Origin: Streptosporangiaceae bacterium | GTDB lineage: Bacteria; Actinomycetota; Actinomycetes; Streptosporangiales; Streptosporangiaceae | Direction of reading: 5' to 3' | Assembly: GCA_030041195.1 (NCBI GenBank) | Contig: JASHOI010000168.1 | Location: 1-11,225 of the forward strand | Length of the DNA: 11,225 nucleotides | In this document: one piece after another, positions 1-5,543 of the stretch | Numbering within the stretch: the first letter of the stretch is position 1 | Layout of the letters: every line of letters starts with the position of its first letter | The notes under the pieces: generated by a model | Told to the model about the DNA's origin: nothing | Database searches by the model: none | What the model saw: the letters and a program-made list of their open reading frames with translations, nothing else | Made by a program: the position numbers and the translations under genes

Positions 1-294
1 GCCACCATCCGCTTCATCACCTCCTATGCCGCCGCAGAGTCCGCCCGCAACGAGCTCGGCATCCGGTTCACCTGCGTGCTGCCAATGCTCACCCCGCAGA
101 CAGACCTGGGCGCGGCGGGAGTCGCGGCCTACGCCGCCAGGCAGGGCATGGATATCCCCGCCTTCCTCGAAGGCTTCGGCCCGATCCTCACCCCCAACGA
201 CGTGGGCACCGCGATCACCGGCATCGTCACCGGCTCCGGCGGCGACCGGGACGCCTACCTGCTCACCACCGCCGGCCTCAGCCCAGTGCCGTGA
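1..294 (+). CDS. Short-chain dehydrogenase/reductase, C-terminal part (5'-truncated by window)
   Basis: Frame 1 is open from the first base to TGA at 292-294 and gives the last 97 residues of a protein whose start lies outside the window. The opening residues (ATIRFITSYAAAESARNELG, then IRFTCVLP) match the helix that follows the catalytic Tyr-x3-Lys of classical SDR enzymes and the next strand, which usually ends in a proline-containing substrate or cofactor loop. TPQTDLG follows, then a helical region and a final segment (LTPNDVGTAITGIVT) typical of SDR C-termini. Rossmann fold and catalytic residues are upstream and not visible, so substrate and cofactor preference cannot be read. Members reduce or oxidise carbonyl/alcohol groups with NAD(P)H in the cytoplasm. 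The family call is fairly safe; the specific function is unknown. Confidence 0.75.
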   Translation, partial: ATIRFITSYAAAESARNELGIRFTCVLPMLTPQTDLGAAGVAAYAARQGMDIPAFLEGFGPILTPNDVGTAITGIVTGSGGDRDAYLLTTAGLSPVP

Positions 295-301
295 TGCCTT
301 T

Positions 302-340
302 CGTCCCCTTCGGGACGCGGCGCCATACCTGTCCCGAAGG
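302..340 (+). terminator. Two mutually exclusive hairpins after the SDR gene
   Basis: Eight bases after the SDR stop, CGTCCC (302-307) pairs with GGGACG (312-317) around a 4-nt loop. A second, longer stem uses an overlapping arm: CCTTCGGGAC (307-316) is the exact reverse complement of GTCCCGAAGG (331-340), with a 14-nt loop. The two cannot form together. No U-tract follows, so an intrinsic terminator of the non-U-tract kind common in high-GC actinobacteria is the simplest reading. A switch-like element ahead of the membrane protein gene is the alternative. Confidence 0.45.
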
Positions 341-381
341 CGATACCGGGCTCAGAGCAGCCAAGTGAGATGGAAGGTGCC

Positions 382-1047
382 ATGACGACCAGCGAGTCTG
401 CGGGGATCGACGAGCAGCAGCCGCGCGCAGCGTTCATGTCGGCGCTGGTGACCGAGCATTTCGTGCTGCAGTCAGCCGCCTCAACCACGGTCACTGAGTC
501 GGCCGGCCGGGCCTCGCTCTACCTGTCTGTGTTGTCCAGCTCACTGGTGGCGACGGGGTTCGCCGCGCAGTCGCCGCGCCTGTTCGTGCCGTTCGCCGCG
601 AGCGTGATCCCCGTGCTCGTGCTGCTCGGGGTCTTCACCATAGTCCGGCTGGTCGACACCGGCGTGCAGAACCTGCAGTACCTGGAGGGGATCGCGCGCA
701 TCCGCGAGCACTACCGTGAGCTAGATCCGCGCAACGCCCACCTTTTCACCGCCTGGGGACGCCCGGGCGCAGACCGAACGAGCCAGGCACTGGAATCACT
801 CGCGGTCAAACGAAGCCCAGCCGTGGGCTTGTTCAGCACAGCGAGCATGATCGCTGCCATCAACAGCGTCATCGCTGGTGCTGGCATCGTTCTTGCCTGC
901 GCTGTGCTCCTGGGCACGGAACACTTCGCGGTACTGATCCCACCCGGCCTGCTCGCGGCCGCGCTGTGCATGGCTGCCTTTTACCGCTATCAGGGCTCAC
1001 GCTATCGGGCGCGGGGCAGCCCCGGACTCAACCTATCGAAAGGCTAG
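382..1047 (+). CDS. Uncharacterised four-helix membrane protein
   Basis: A 221-residue protein with four likely membrane segments at about residues 44-63, 67-90, 148-177 and 182-202. They are arranged as two hairpins around a soluble stretch (about 95-145) with many charged residues. The N-terminal 40 residues are polar. The TESAGRASLYLSVLSSSLVA stretch at the start of helix 1 looks like the conserved signature of an uncharacterised actinobacterial membrane family that I recognise only as hypothetical. The ATG at 382 is preferred over the in-frame ATG at 370 because GGAAGG (372-377) then sits 4 nt upstream as a ribosome binding site. There is no signal peptide, no obvious catalytic motif and no known partner. 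The gene lies 87 nt after the SDR gene, with a strong hairpin between them, so it probably has its own transcript. Confidence 0.7.
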   Translation: MTTSESAGIDEQQPRAAFMSALVTEHFVLQSAASTTVTESAGRASLYLSVLSSSLVATGFAAQSPRLFVPFAASVIPVLVLLGVFTIVRLVDTGVQNLQYLEGIARIREHYRELDPRNAHLFTAWGRPGADRTSQALESLAVKRSPAVGLFSTASMIAAINSVIAGAGIVLACAVLLGTEHFAVLIPPGLLAAALCMAAFYRYQGSRYRARGSPGLNLSKG

Positions 1048-1049
1048 AG

Positions 1050-1240
1050 ATGATCTTGGTTAAAGGTGTCTCTGGCCACGTCGGAGGTGAGCTGATCGAG
1101 CAGGGCCGACCGGCAAAGGGGAGTGGGTGCAGACCGGCAACCGCAGCCTGCTCGAGATGCTGAGCGGTTTGGCCGAACCCCACCTCATCTACACCATCTA
1201 CACCGAGATGGCCAGGGCCCGGATCGGCCCCGCCACCTGA
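1050..1240 (+). pseudogene. Broken remnant starting like an NmrA-type NAD(P)-binding gene
   Basis: ATG at 1050 opens a 37-codon frame (stop 1161-1163). It begins MILVKGVSGHVGGELIEQ, which closely follows the dinucleotide-binding start of NmrA-like proteins (MILVTGATGxVGxxxxxxL), then turns into unlikely sequence. From about 1091 to the TGA at 1238-1240 another frame reads convincingly as protein (GKGEWVQTGNRSLLEMLSG, then LAEPHLIYTIYTEMARARIG), but it has no good start and is blocked upstream by TGA at 1088. The simplest explanation is a gene that lost its middle and carries a frameshift. I do not recognise the family of the second piece, and it may come from a different gene. The remnant starts 3 nt after the membrane gene stop and ends 12 nt before the next start. 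Confidence 0.5.
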
Positions 1241-1252
1241 CAGGAGGGCGCC

Positions 1253-1795
1253 ATGACCACCACCCCCGTGATCCCGGCCGGCGCGGCAGCCGGCGCTGGC
1301 CTCATCGAGGCTCTGCACGTCAGCAAACCAGCATCAGAACACCAGGACAAGCTCATGCTCTTCGGCCGCTTCGTCGGCTCATGGGCCATCCACTGGACCG
1401 GCGCATCATCGCACCAGGCCACGGGTGAGCTGCACTTCGGCTGGGTGCTTGGCGGCCGCGCCATCCAGGACATCTGGATCGTCCCCGGGCGAGGACAGCC
1501 GGGCGAGGGCGAACCACCGCTGGCCTTCTACGGAACGACCATCCGCTTCTACGACCCCGTCATCGACGCGTGGCGTTCCACCTGGATCGAGCCAGTCAAC
1601 CACCGGGTCCGGCGGTTCATCGGCCGGCCCGAACAAGGCGGCATCGTACTGCTCAGCGACGAAGACCAGCCCCAGCTGCGGTGGCGGTTCACCGACATCC
1701 GCCCGGACTCGTTTACCTGGATAGGCCAATCCTCCAGCGACGGCGGCGCCACCTGGAACGTAGACGAAGAAATGCACGCACGACGCACAGCCTGA
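1253..1795 (+). CDS. DUF1579-like protein
   Basis: A 180-residue protein. After about 35 helical residues it has the pattern FGRFVGSW, GELHFGWVLGGRAIQD, then FYGTTIRFYDPVIDAWRSTW and repeated short strands rich in Trp, Arg and Gly to the end. This resembles DUF1579 and related calycin/nitrobindin-like small barrels, which may bind small hydrophobic ligands; the biochemical role is not established. There is no signal peptide or membrane segment, so it is probably cytoplasmic. The ATG at 1253 is supported by AGGAGGG (1242-1248) 4 nt upstream, one of the best ribosome binding sites in the window. It follows the broken remnant and precedes a mini-ORF by 25 nt. No catalytic residues can be assigned. 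Family assignment comes from pattern recognition and is moderately sure. Confidence 0.7.
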   Translation: MTTTPVIPAGAAAGAGLIEALHVSKPASEHQDKLMLFGRFVGSWAIHWTGASSHQATGELHFGWVLGGRAIQDIWIVPGRGQPGEGEPPLAFYGTTIRFYDPVIDAWRSTWIEPVNHRVRRFIGRPEQGGIVLLSDEDQPQLRWRFTDIRPDSFTWIGQSSSDGGATWNVDEEMHARRTA

Positions 1796-1820
1796 ATTGC
1801 CAGCCATCGAGGTGACTGCC

Positions 1821-1883
1821 ATGCCAAGACCCAACGCCAGACCGATGTTCGAGGACGTAGACCCGGCTGCGGGCAGGGACTGA
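1821..1883 (+). CDS. Candidate 20-codon leader peptide or gene stub
   Basis: ATG at 1821 opens a frame of 20 codons ending in TGA at 1881-1883. GAGGTGA (1809-1815) lies 5 nt upstream and is a 7-base match to the 16S anti-Shine-Dalgarno sequence, better than most full genes here. The peptide begins MPRPNARPMFEDV and contains three Arg and four Pro. Its stop codon falls in the loop of the first of a series of hairpins (1872-1890) that runs up to the arginase-family gene. That arrangement is what a translation-coupled attenuator would look like, but a truncated gene start that happens to keep its ribosome binding site is equally possible. No similar peptide is known to me. Confidence 0.35.
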   Translation: MPRPNARPMFEDVDPAAGRD

Positions 1884-1999
1884 GCCTGCCGCCTGGCGGC
1901 ATCCGTTACCCTGCCGGTCCGGCCTCTGGACCGGATCTTGGCCTGGACCGCGATCATGCAGTCCAGAAGCGGCAGGCTCGCGCCAAGATCGCCTTGGCG
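1872..1999 (+). promoter_or_regulatory. Cluster of inverted repeats before the arginase-family gene
   Basis: Five perfect short hairpins follow one another: GGCAGG 1872-1877 with CCTGCC 1885-1890; GCCGCC 1888-1893 with GGCGGC 1895-1900; CCGGTCC 1914-1920 with GGACCGG 1928-1934; CTGGAC 1943-1948 with GTCCAG 1961-1966; CGCCAAG 1981-1987 with CTTGGCG 1993-1999. A longer competing pair, GATCTTGGC (1934-1942) with GCCAAGATC (1982-1990), would exclude the last hairpin. An AT-richer stretch (2001-2036) and GGGGAGG (2037-2043) follow. The region could be a structured RNA leader, a terminator for the upstream gene, an operator set, or a mix. Some pairing is expected by chance at this GC content. Confidence 0.4.
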
Positions 2000-2999
2000 G
2001 ATTAACGAAAATAAAGAAGTATCCTGCACATCTTTTGGGGAGGCGAGTCAAATCGTTGAGCGACGAGTTGGTAAGGCATCACTCCCGGCAGACGATGTTG
2101 ACCTGATTGGCGTGCGCTTCGATGGCTCCGGCCGGGCGGCTGGGCAAGCGCACGCACCTGCAGCGCTGCGTGAGGCAAGCTTGCTGGCGGCCCTGGGAGA
2201 ACACTCGGTCCCGACTCCCGATGTTGTGGTCTCACCACCGGTTCCGGAGCGCGGCCGTTTTGGCTTCCTGAACGAGCGCGCCTTTCTGGAAATGGTGGCC
2301 GCACTCCATGACCGGGTGCAGGCGTCCCTGGCCAGCGGGCGCTTCCCGCTGGTTTACGGCGCTGACTGCGCGGTGCTGCTCGCCACGGTGCCCGCGCTGG
2401 CCGATGTCGCCGGGCCAGCCGGCCTGGTATTCATCGACGGCCACGAAGACGCCACCGCCATGGAAGCTTCCACGACCGGCGAGGCCGCGAATATGGAGAT
2501 CGCCCTTCTGCTGGGACTGACCGGCAAACAGGCGCCCGAGCCGCTGCGCAGCCGGGCCGGTGTGCTGCGGCCGGAGGCGATCGTCATGCTCGGGATGCGC
2601 GACGGCGAGTACCGCCGCGAGAGCGGGATCACCACCATCGCCGACCAGGTGCGGCTGCTCACAGCTGACGACGTGCACGCCGATCCGGAAGCTGCCGGGG
2701 CGAAGGCGGCGGAGCAGGTCGTGTCCCGGGCTTCGCGCTGGTGGCTGCATACCGACCTGGATGTCCTGGCCGGGGATGAGTTCAGCGCCTGCGGTGCCGC
2801 GCACGATGCCACAATGCCAGGAGGTCTCTCCTGGGCGGAGCTCTCCGCCGTGGTGTCATCGGCTCTGCGAGTCGGCGGGTGCCGCGGCTGGAGTCTCGGC
2901 GTCTACAACCCTGACCTTGATCCCGAGCGCCACTCCGCCCGGCAGATCGTGAAATTCCTGGCCAAAATCATTAGCGGCCCGGCTTCCTCGATCATGTAG
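1956..2999 (+). CDS. Arginase/agmatinase (ureohydrolase)-family protein with altered first metal motif
   Basis: With ATG 1956 the product is 347 residues. The family core starts near DDVDLIGVRFDG (about residue 46). Metal motifs follow in order: VYGADCAVLL at about 133 where the family has GGDH[ST], so the usual histidine ligand is Cys138; FIDGHEDAT with D161, H163 and D165 (canonical DxHxD); GEAANME in place of the usual HGM loop; and HTDLDVL with D267 and D269 (canonical SxDxD). Five of six Mn2+ ligands are thus kept. Actinobacterial relatives with GGDC are known to me as unassigned arginase-family proteins, so the guanidino or amide substrate is open. The start is uncertain. ATG 1956 and TTG 1938 lack a ribosome binding site and lie inside a hairpin cluster. 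GGGGAGG at 2037-2043 suggests a start near 2052, but only ATC is in frame there. The first 40-odd residues may not be translated. Confidence 0.75.
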   Translation: MQSRSGRLAPRSPWRINENKEVSCTSFGEASQIVERRVGKASLPADDVDLIGVRFDGSGRAAGQAHAPAALREASLLAALGEHSVPTPDVVVSPPVPERGRFGFLNERAFLEMVAALHDRVQASLASGRFPLVYGADCAVLLATVPALADVAGPAGLVFIDGHEDATAMEASTTGEAANMEIALLLGLTGKQAPEPLRSRAGVLRPEAIVMLGMRDGEYRRESGITTIADQVRLLTADDVHADPEAAGAKAAEQVVSRASRWWLHTDLDVLAGDEFSACGAAHDATMPGGLSWAELSAVVSSALRVGGCRGWSLGVYNPDLDPERHSARQIVKFLAKIISGPASSIM

Positions 3000-3115
3000 C
3001 GGCGAACGGGCGCGGCGAGGATGTTGCCCAAAGCGGTGTCCCTTCTCCAGAGGTGCTCCGGCCTCCGCGCGCGTATTCACAACCAGGATCCGCCCAATCT
3101 CGCTATGACGGGGCA
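3000..3115. other. Convergent gap between the arginase-family and NAD(P)-binding genes
   Basis: Two genes end facing each other across 116 nt. I see no convincing strong hairpin, no repeat and no coding frame with recognisable protein character. Transcription from both sides must end here or run into the opposite gene. Confidence 0.5.
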
Positions 3116-3787
3116 TCAGGCGGCGATGCCAATGGTCTGGCCGATGGAGTCCGGCTGGGTCAGCACCGTCAGCATGCAGTGCGCGACGTCGGCGCGGGAG
3201 ACGTACGCCCCGCCTTTGACGTTACGGCCGCGGGCGGTGCGGTATGTGCCGGTCAGCGGCTTGTTCGTGAGCTTCGGCGGGCGGACTGCCGTCCAGTCCA
3301 GACCGGAGTCACGCAGCACGTCCTCCATCAGCGCGAGGTCGGTGTAGACCTTGGGGATGAACCGTTTGATCAGCGGCGCGCCGATGTGGCGCATGAAGAA
3401 CCCGTCGCCGGGGTCGTGGCGCGGCGGGTTCGGCCGCCCGGGGGAGGCCACCGTGCCGACCGGGGCGGCACTGATCACGACGATGCGGCGTACCCCGGAG
3501 CCACGCATGGCGGTGGTGATGGCCCGGGTGGCGGGCGCGTTGATCCCGGCCTCGGCGTTGCTGTTCGGGCCGAGGCAGGACAGCACCGCGTCGGCTCCGT
3601 CGATGGCCGGTGTCAGCGCGGCGGGATCGGGACGGGCCAGGTCGGTGGTGATGACCCGCGCGGTGGTGCCAGCCGGGAGCCTGGCGGGGTTACGCACCAC
3701 GACCGTCACGTCGTGGCCGGCCTGCTCGGCCTGGGTGAGTAGCTGGCGGCCGACGGCGCCGGTCGCCGCGATGATGGTGAGTTTCAT
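3116..3787 (-). CDS. NAD(P)H-binding protein, NmrA/atypical SDR type
   Basis: A 223-residue, one-domain Rossmann protein. It starts MKLTIIAATGAVGRQLL, the nucleotide-binding loop of atypical SDRs (usually GATGxxG; the first glycine is Ala here), followed by HDVTVVVRNPARL at the second strand, where Arg often selects NADPH. Later landmarks are GADAVLSCLG (about 64-73), RRIVVISAAPVG (about 99-110) and WTAVRPPKLTN (about 165-175), all typical of the NAD(P)H-binding family that includes flavin/biliverdin-reductase-like enzymes. Length is normal. The start at 3787 is backed by GGAGGA on the minus strand (complement of 3792-3797), 4 nt upstream. It likely has its own promoter in the 158-nt gap after the hemerythrin gene. 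Its substrate is unknown and it may be a redox sensor rather than an enzyme. Confidence 0.85.
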   Translation of the reverse strand: MKLTIIAATGAVGRQLLTQAEQAGHDVTVVVRNPARLPAGTTARVITTDLARPDPAALTPAIDGADAVLSCLGPNSNAEAGINAPATRAITTAMRGSGVRRIVVISAAPVGTVASPGRPNPPRHDPGDGFFMRHIGAPLIKRFIPKVYTDLALMEDVLRDSGLDWTAVRPPKLTNKPLTGTYRTARGRNVKGGAYVSRADVAHCMLTVLTQPDSIGQTIGIAA

Positions 3788-3845
3788 GACTTCCTCCGAT
3801 TGAGCGTTCTGACTGCCGGCGTTAGCGCGCCGCGTGCTGGCAGAT

Positions 3846-3861
3846 CTGATCGCGGCATCAG
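3846..3861. promoter_or_regulatory. Inverted repeat upstream of the NAD(P)-binding gene
   Basis: CTGAT (3846-3850) is repeated inverted as ATCAG (3857-3861) around 6 nt, and CAGATCTG (3841-3848) is itself a perfect 8-bp palindrome. They lie about 55-75 nt upstream of the minus-strand start at 3787. A second hairpin, GGCCGA (3883-3888) with TCGGCC (3895-3900), is nearer the end of the hemerythrin gene and could help terminate it. A small repressor site is possible; the repeats are short and chance is not excluded. Confidence 0.25.
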
Positions 3862-3945
3862 TTCTTCAGGTTCGATCCGCCGGGCCGATCGGGCTCGGCC
3901 GGGCTTAGCTGCGCTCCCGGTGTTGCCGGCGGGCTTTGGCTGGGA

Positions 3946-4587
3946 TTAGGGCTGCCATAGATTGCGGCGCTGGTAGCGCGGCCGCCACAGCAGCCGGTTG
4001 ATCAGCCGGACCGGGCCGGGCAGCGCGGCCAGGAAGTCGTGCTGGCGAGCGGGCGCAGTGCCGTCAAGGATCCACGGAACATAGACGGCGGCGCCTCTGA
4101 TGCCCTGGCGGCGGCGCATCTGGCCAGCGAAGGCACGCCAGTCCGCGGGTGTCAGCACGGACTGGATCAGCGGAAGCGCAGCCTGCTCCTCGTGCGCCAG
4201 GTGCTCGATGAGTGCGGCCGACAGGTCCCGGACCGCCCTCACCGCGTTGCCGCCGTTGCCTGCCAACGTGTCATCGACGGCGGCCAGGACCGGGTCGATC
4301 TGGGCGTGCTCGGATTCCATCTGGTCCAGCAGGCCAAGGTCAGCCGGCCTGCCGGCCACGGCGCGCCGCAGCCGAGGCCATAGGTGGCTGTCCTCGACGC
4401 TGTGGTGGATCAGGAGCTGGGTCTTGAAGTTGTCCCAGCCCGCGCGGACCTGAGGGGCGCCGCCTATGCGGGCTTCCACCGCCGCCGCGAGCCGGCTCAG
4501 GTCGTGCCGGAAGGCGTCGTGGGTTGCGTACATCATGATGAAGTCGATTCCACCGGCGGTGCGCTCGGCTACGTTCCCGCTGGTCAT
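3946..4587 (-). CDS. Hemerythrin-like (HHE) domain protein
   Basis: A 213-residue protein with the four-helix HHE cation-binding pattern. Candidate iron ligands appear in order: H23 (ATHDAFRHDL, with H28 nearby), H61 and E65 (HHSVEDSHLWP), H94 (MESEHAQID), and H129 with E133 (EHLAHEEQAALP). This full set would support a di-iron centre binding O2, NO or peroxide. Helices end near residue 160. The last 50 residues (WRPRYQRRNLWQP at the end) are basic and aromatic and are seen in actinobacterial relatives of unknown role. The start codon overlaps the stop of the upstream hydrolase as ATGA (4584-4587), so translation is probably coupled. It is the last gene of the three-gene unit. Function could be oxygen/NO sensing, iron handling or support of the hydrolases; none is shown. 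Confidence 0.85.
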   Translation of the reverse strand: MTSGNVAERTAGGIDFIMMYATHDAFRHDLSRLAAAVEARIGGAPQVRAGWDNFKTQLLIHHSVEDSHLWPRLRRAVAGRPADLGLLDQMESEHAQIDPVLAAVDDTLAGNGGNAVRAVRDLSAALIEHLAHEEQAALPLIQSVLTPADWRAFAGQMRRRQGIRGAAVYVPWILDGTAPARQHDFLAALPGPVRLINRLLWRPRYQRRNLWQP

Positions 4588-5543
4588 GGCGAGTCTCCGG
4601 CTTCCGGTTGGCGGCAGGTGTTGTTCGGTTCAGCCCGGCCTTTACGGCAGGCCGGCCCGGCAGCGGTAGCGAGCTGGTTTGATGCCCGGACATCGCCGGG
4701 CTGTGATGGACGAGCGGTGAACTGGCAGATGATCTGGGCGAGCCGGGCCGGCTGGTCCAGGGGTATGAGGGTGTAGCTGTCTTCCACCTCGACCAGCCGC
4801 CCTTGCGGCAGGAGCCGGGCGAGGCGCCGCCCGTGCTCGGCGGGCATCACGCGGTCGCCTGTTGCCCAGACCACCAGGGCGGGATGCTGGAAGCCGGGAA
4901 GGTGGTCGGCCGCCTTGACCAGGAGGTCGCTGTCGGCCGCGACCGCCCGCAGCGTGCGTACGATGTCGCGGCGGATTCCCGGCTGGGTCAGGACCGGCCG
5001 GATCCACCGGCGCGTGGCAGCGTCTCCTCGCTTGGTCAGCCACCCGAATGCGATCGGCAGCCGCCGGGCCGGCCGTAGCCGCATCTGCTGCATGAACAGC
5101 CCGAATAGCGGCGGCGGGAGCTTGCCGGCGAGCACGAGCGCCTTGCCGGTCAGCCCGGGCGGAAAGTTGTCGAACGCATCGCAGGAGATGATTACTGCCC
5201 GTTCCACGCGCGCGTTGCCGGCGCACATGATCAGCTGGACCAGCGCCCCGCCGGTGTCGCTGCCGACGAGGGTGACTTCGGTCAGATCGAGTCGGTCCAG
5301 GAACTCTGTGACCAGCCGGGCTATGCCCGGTAGCGACAGGTCAGCGCCGGCGCCCATCGGATGGCGGTGTGCGCCCAGCGGCAGCGTTGGCGCCACGCAG
5401 CGGTGATCGGAGGATAGGTCAGCGATCGGCCCGTCCCATAGCGAGGCATCCATCATCAGCCCATGCAAGAGCACCAGCACCGGCCCGTGGCCGCCGGTGT
5501 CCCGGTAGTCGATTGTGCCGGCGCACAGCTCGATCTCGCTCAT
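4584..5543 (-). CDS. Alpha/beta hydrolase with Asp nucleophile and no usual His
   Basis: A 319-residue alpha/beta-hydrolase fold protein. The oxyanion-side HG motif is at 27-28 (LLHGLMMD). The nucleophile elbow reads LVGSDTGGA, placing Asp at 96 where esterases have Ser, as in haloalkane dehalogenases and epoxide hydrolases. The acid strand is VVWATGDRVMP with D230. The position of the usual catalytic His (GHxxxxExP) reads DSYTLIPLDQP, with Tyr257 instead. I recall actinobacterial relatives with the same GxDTGG and DSYTxIP pair, so this is probably a real subfamily rather than damage, and classical hydrolysis may not be its chemistry. The domain ends near 277; a polar, Pro/Ala-rich tail of about 42 residues follows and looks non-conserved. 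Start and stop both overlap their neighbours as ATGA. Confidence 0.85.
   Translation of the reverse strand: MSEIELCAGTIDYRDTGGHGPVLVLLHGLMMDASLWDGPIADLSSDHRCVAPTLPLGAHRHPMGAGADLSLPGIARLVTEFLDRLDLTEVTLVGSDTGGALVQLIMCAGNARVERAVIISCDAFDNFPPGLTGKALVLAGKLPPPLFGLFMQQMRLRPARRLPIAFGWLTKRGDAATRRWIRPVLTQPGIRRDIVRTLRAVAADSDLLVKAADHLPGFQHPALVVWATGDRVMPAEHGRRLARLLPQGRLVEVEDSYTLIPLDQPARLAQIICQFTARPSQPGDVRASNQLATAAGPACRKGRAEPNNTCRQPEAGDSP

Noticed and set aside
2056..2106. TTG at 2056 downstream of GGGGAGG as the start of the arginase-family gene
   Set aside because: It is in the wrong frame and ends after 16 codons at TGA; spacing of 12 nt is also long. It would need a frameshift to reach the arginase frame.
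3070..3100. GCGGATCCTGGT shared (minus strand) between about 3080-3095 and about 10275-10290
   Set aside because: Only about a dozen bases agree and the flanks diverge, so it is not evidence of a repeat or of a second mobile-element copy.
3053..3742. 229-codon plus-strand frame opposite the NAD(P)-binding gene
   Set aside because: Gly/Asp/Arg/Val-rich low-complexity product typical of antisense frames; the minus-strand frame has a clear Rossmann start and ribosome binding site.
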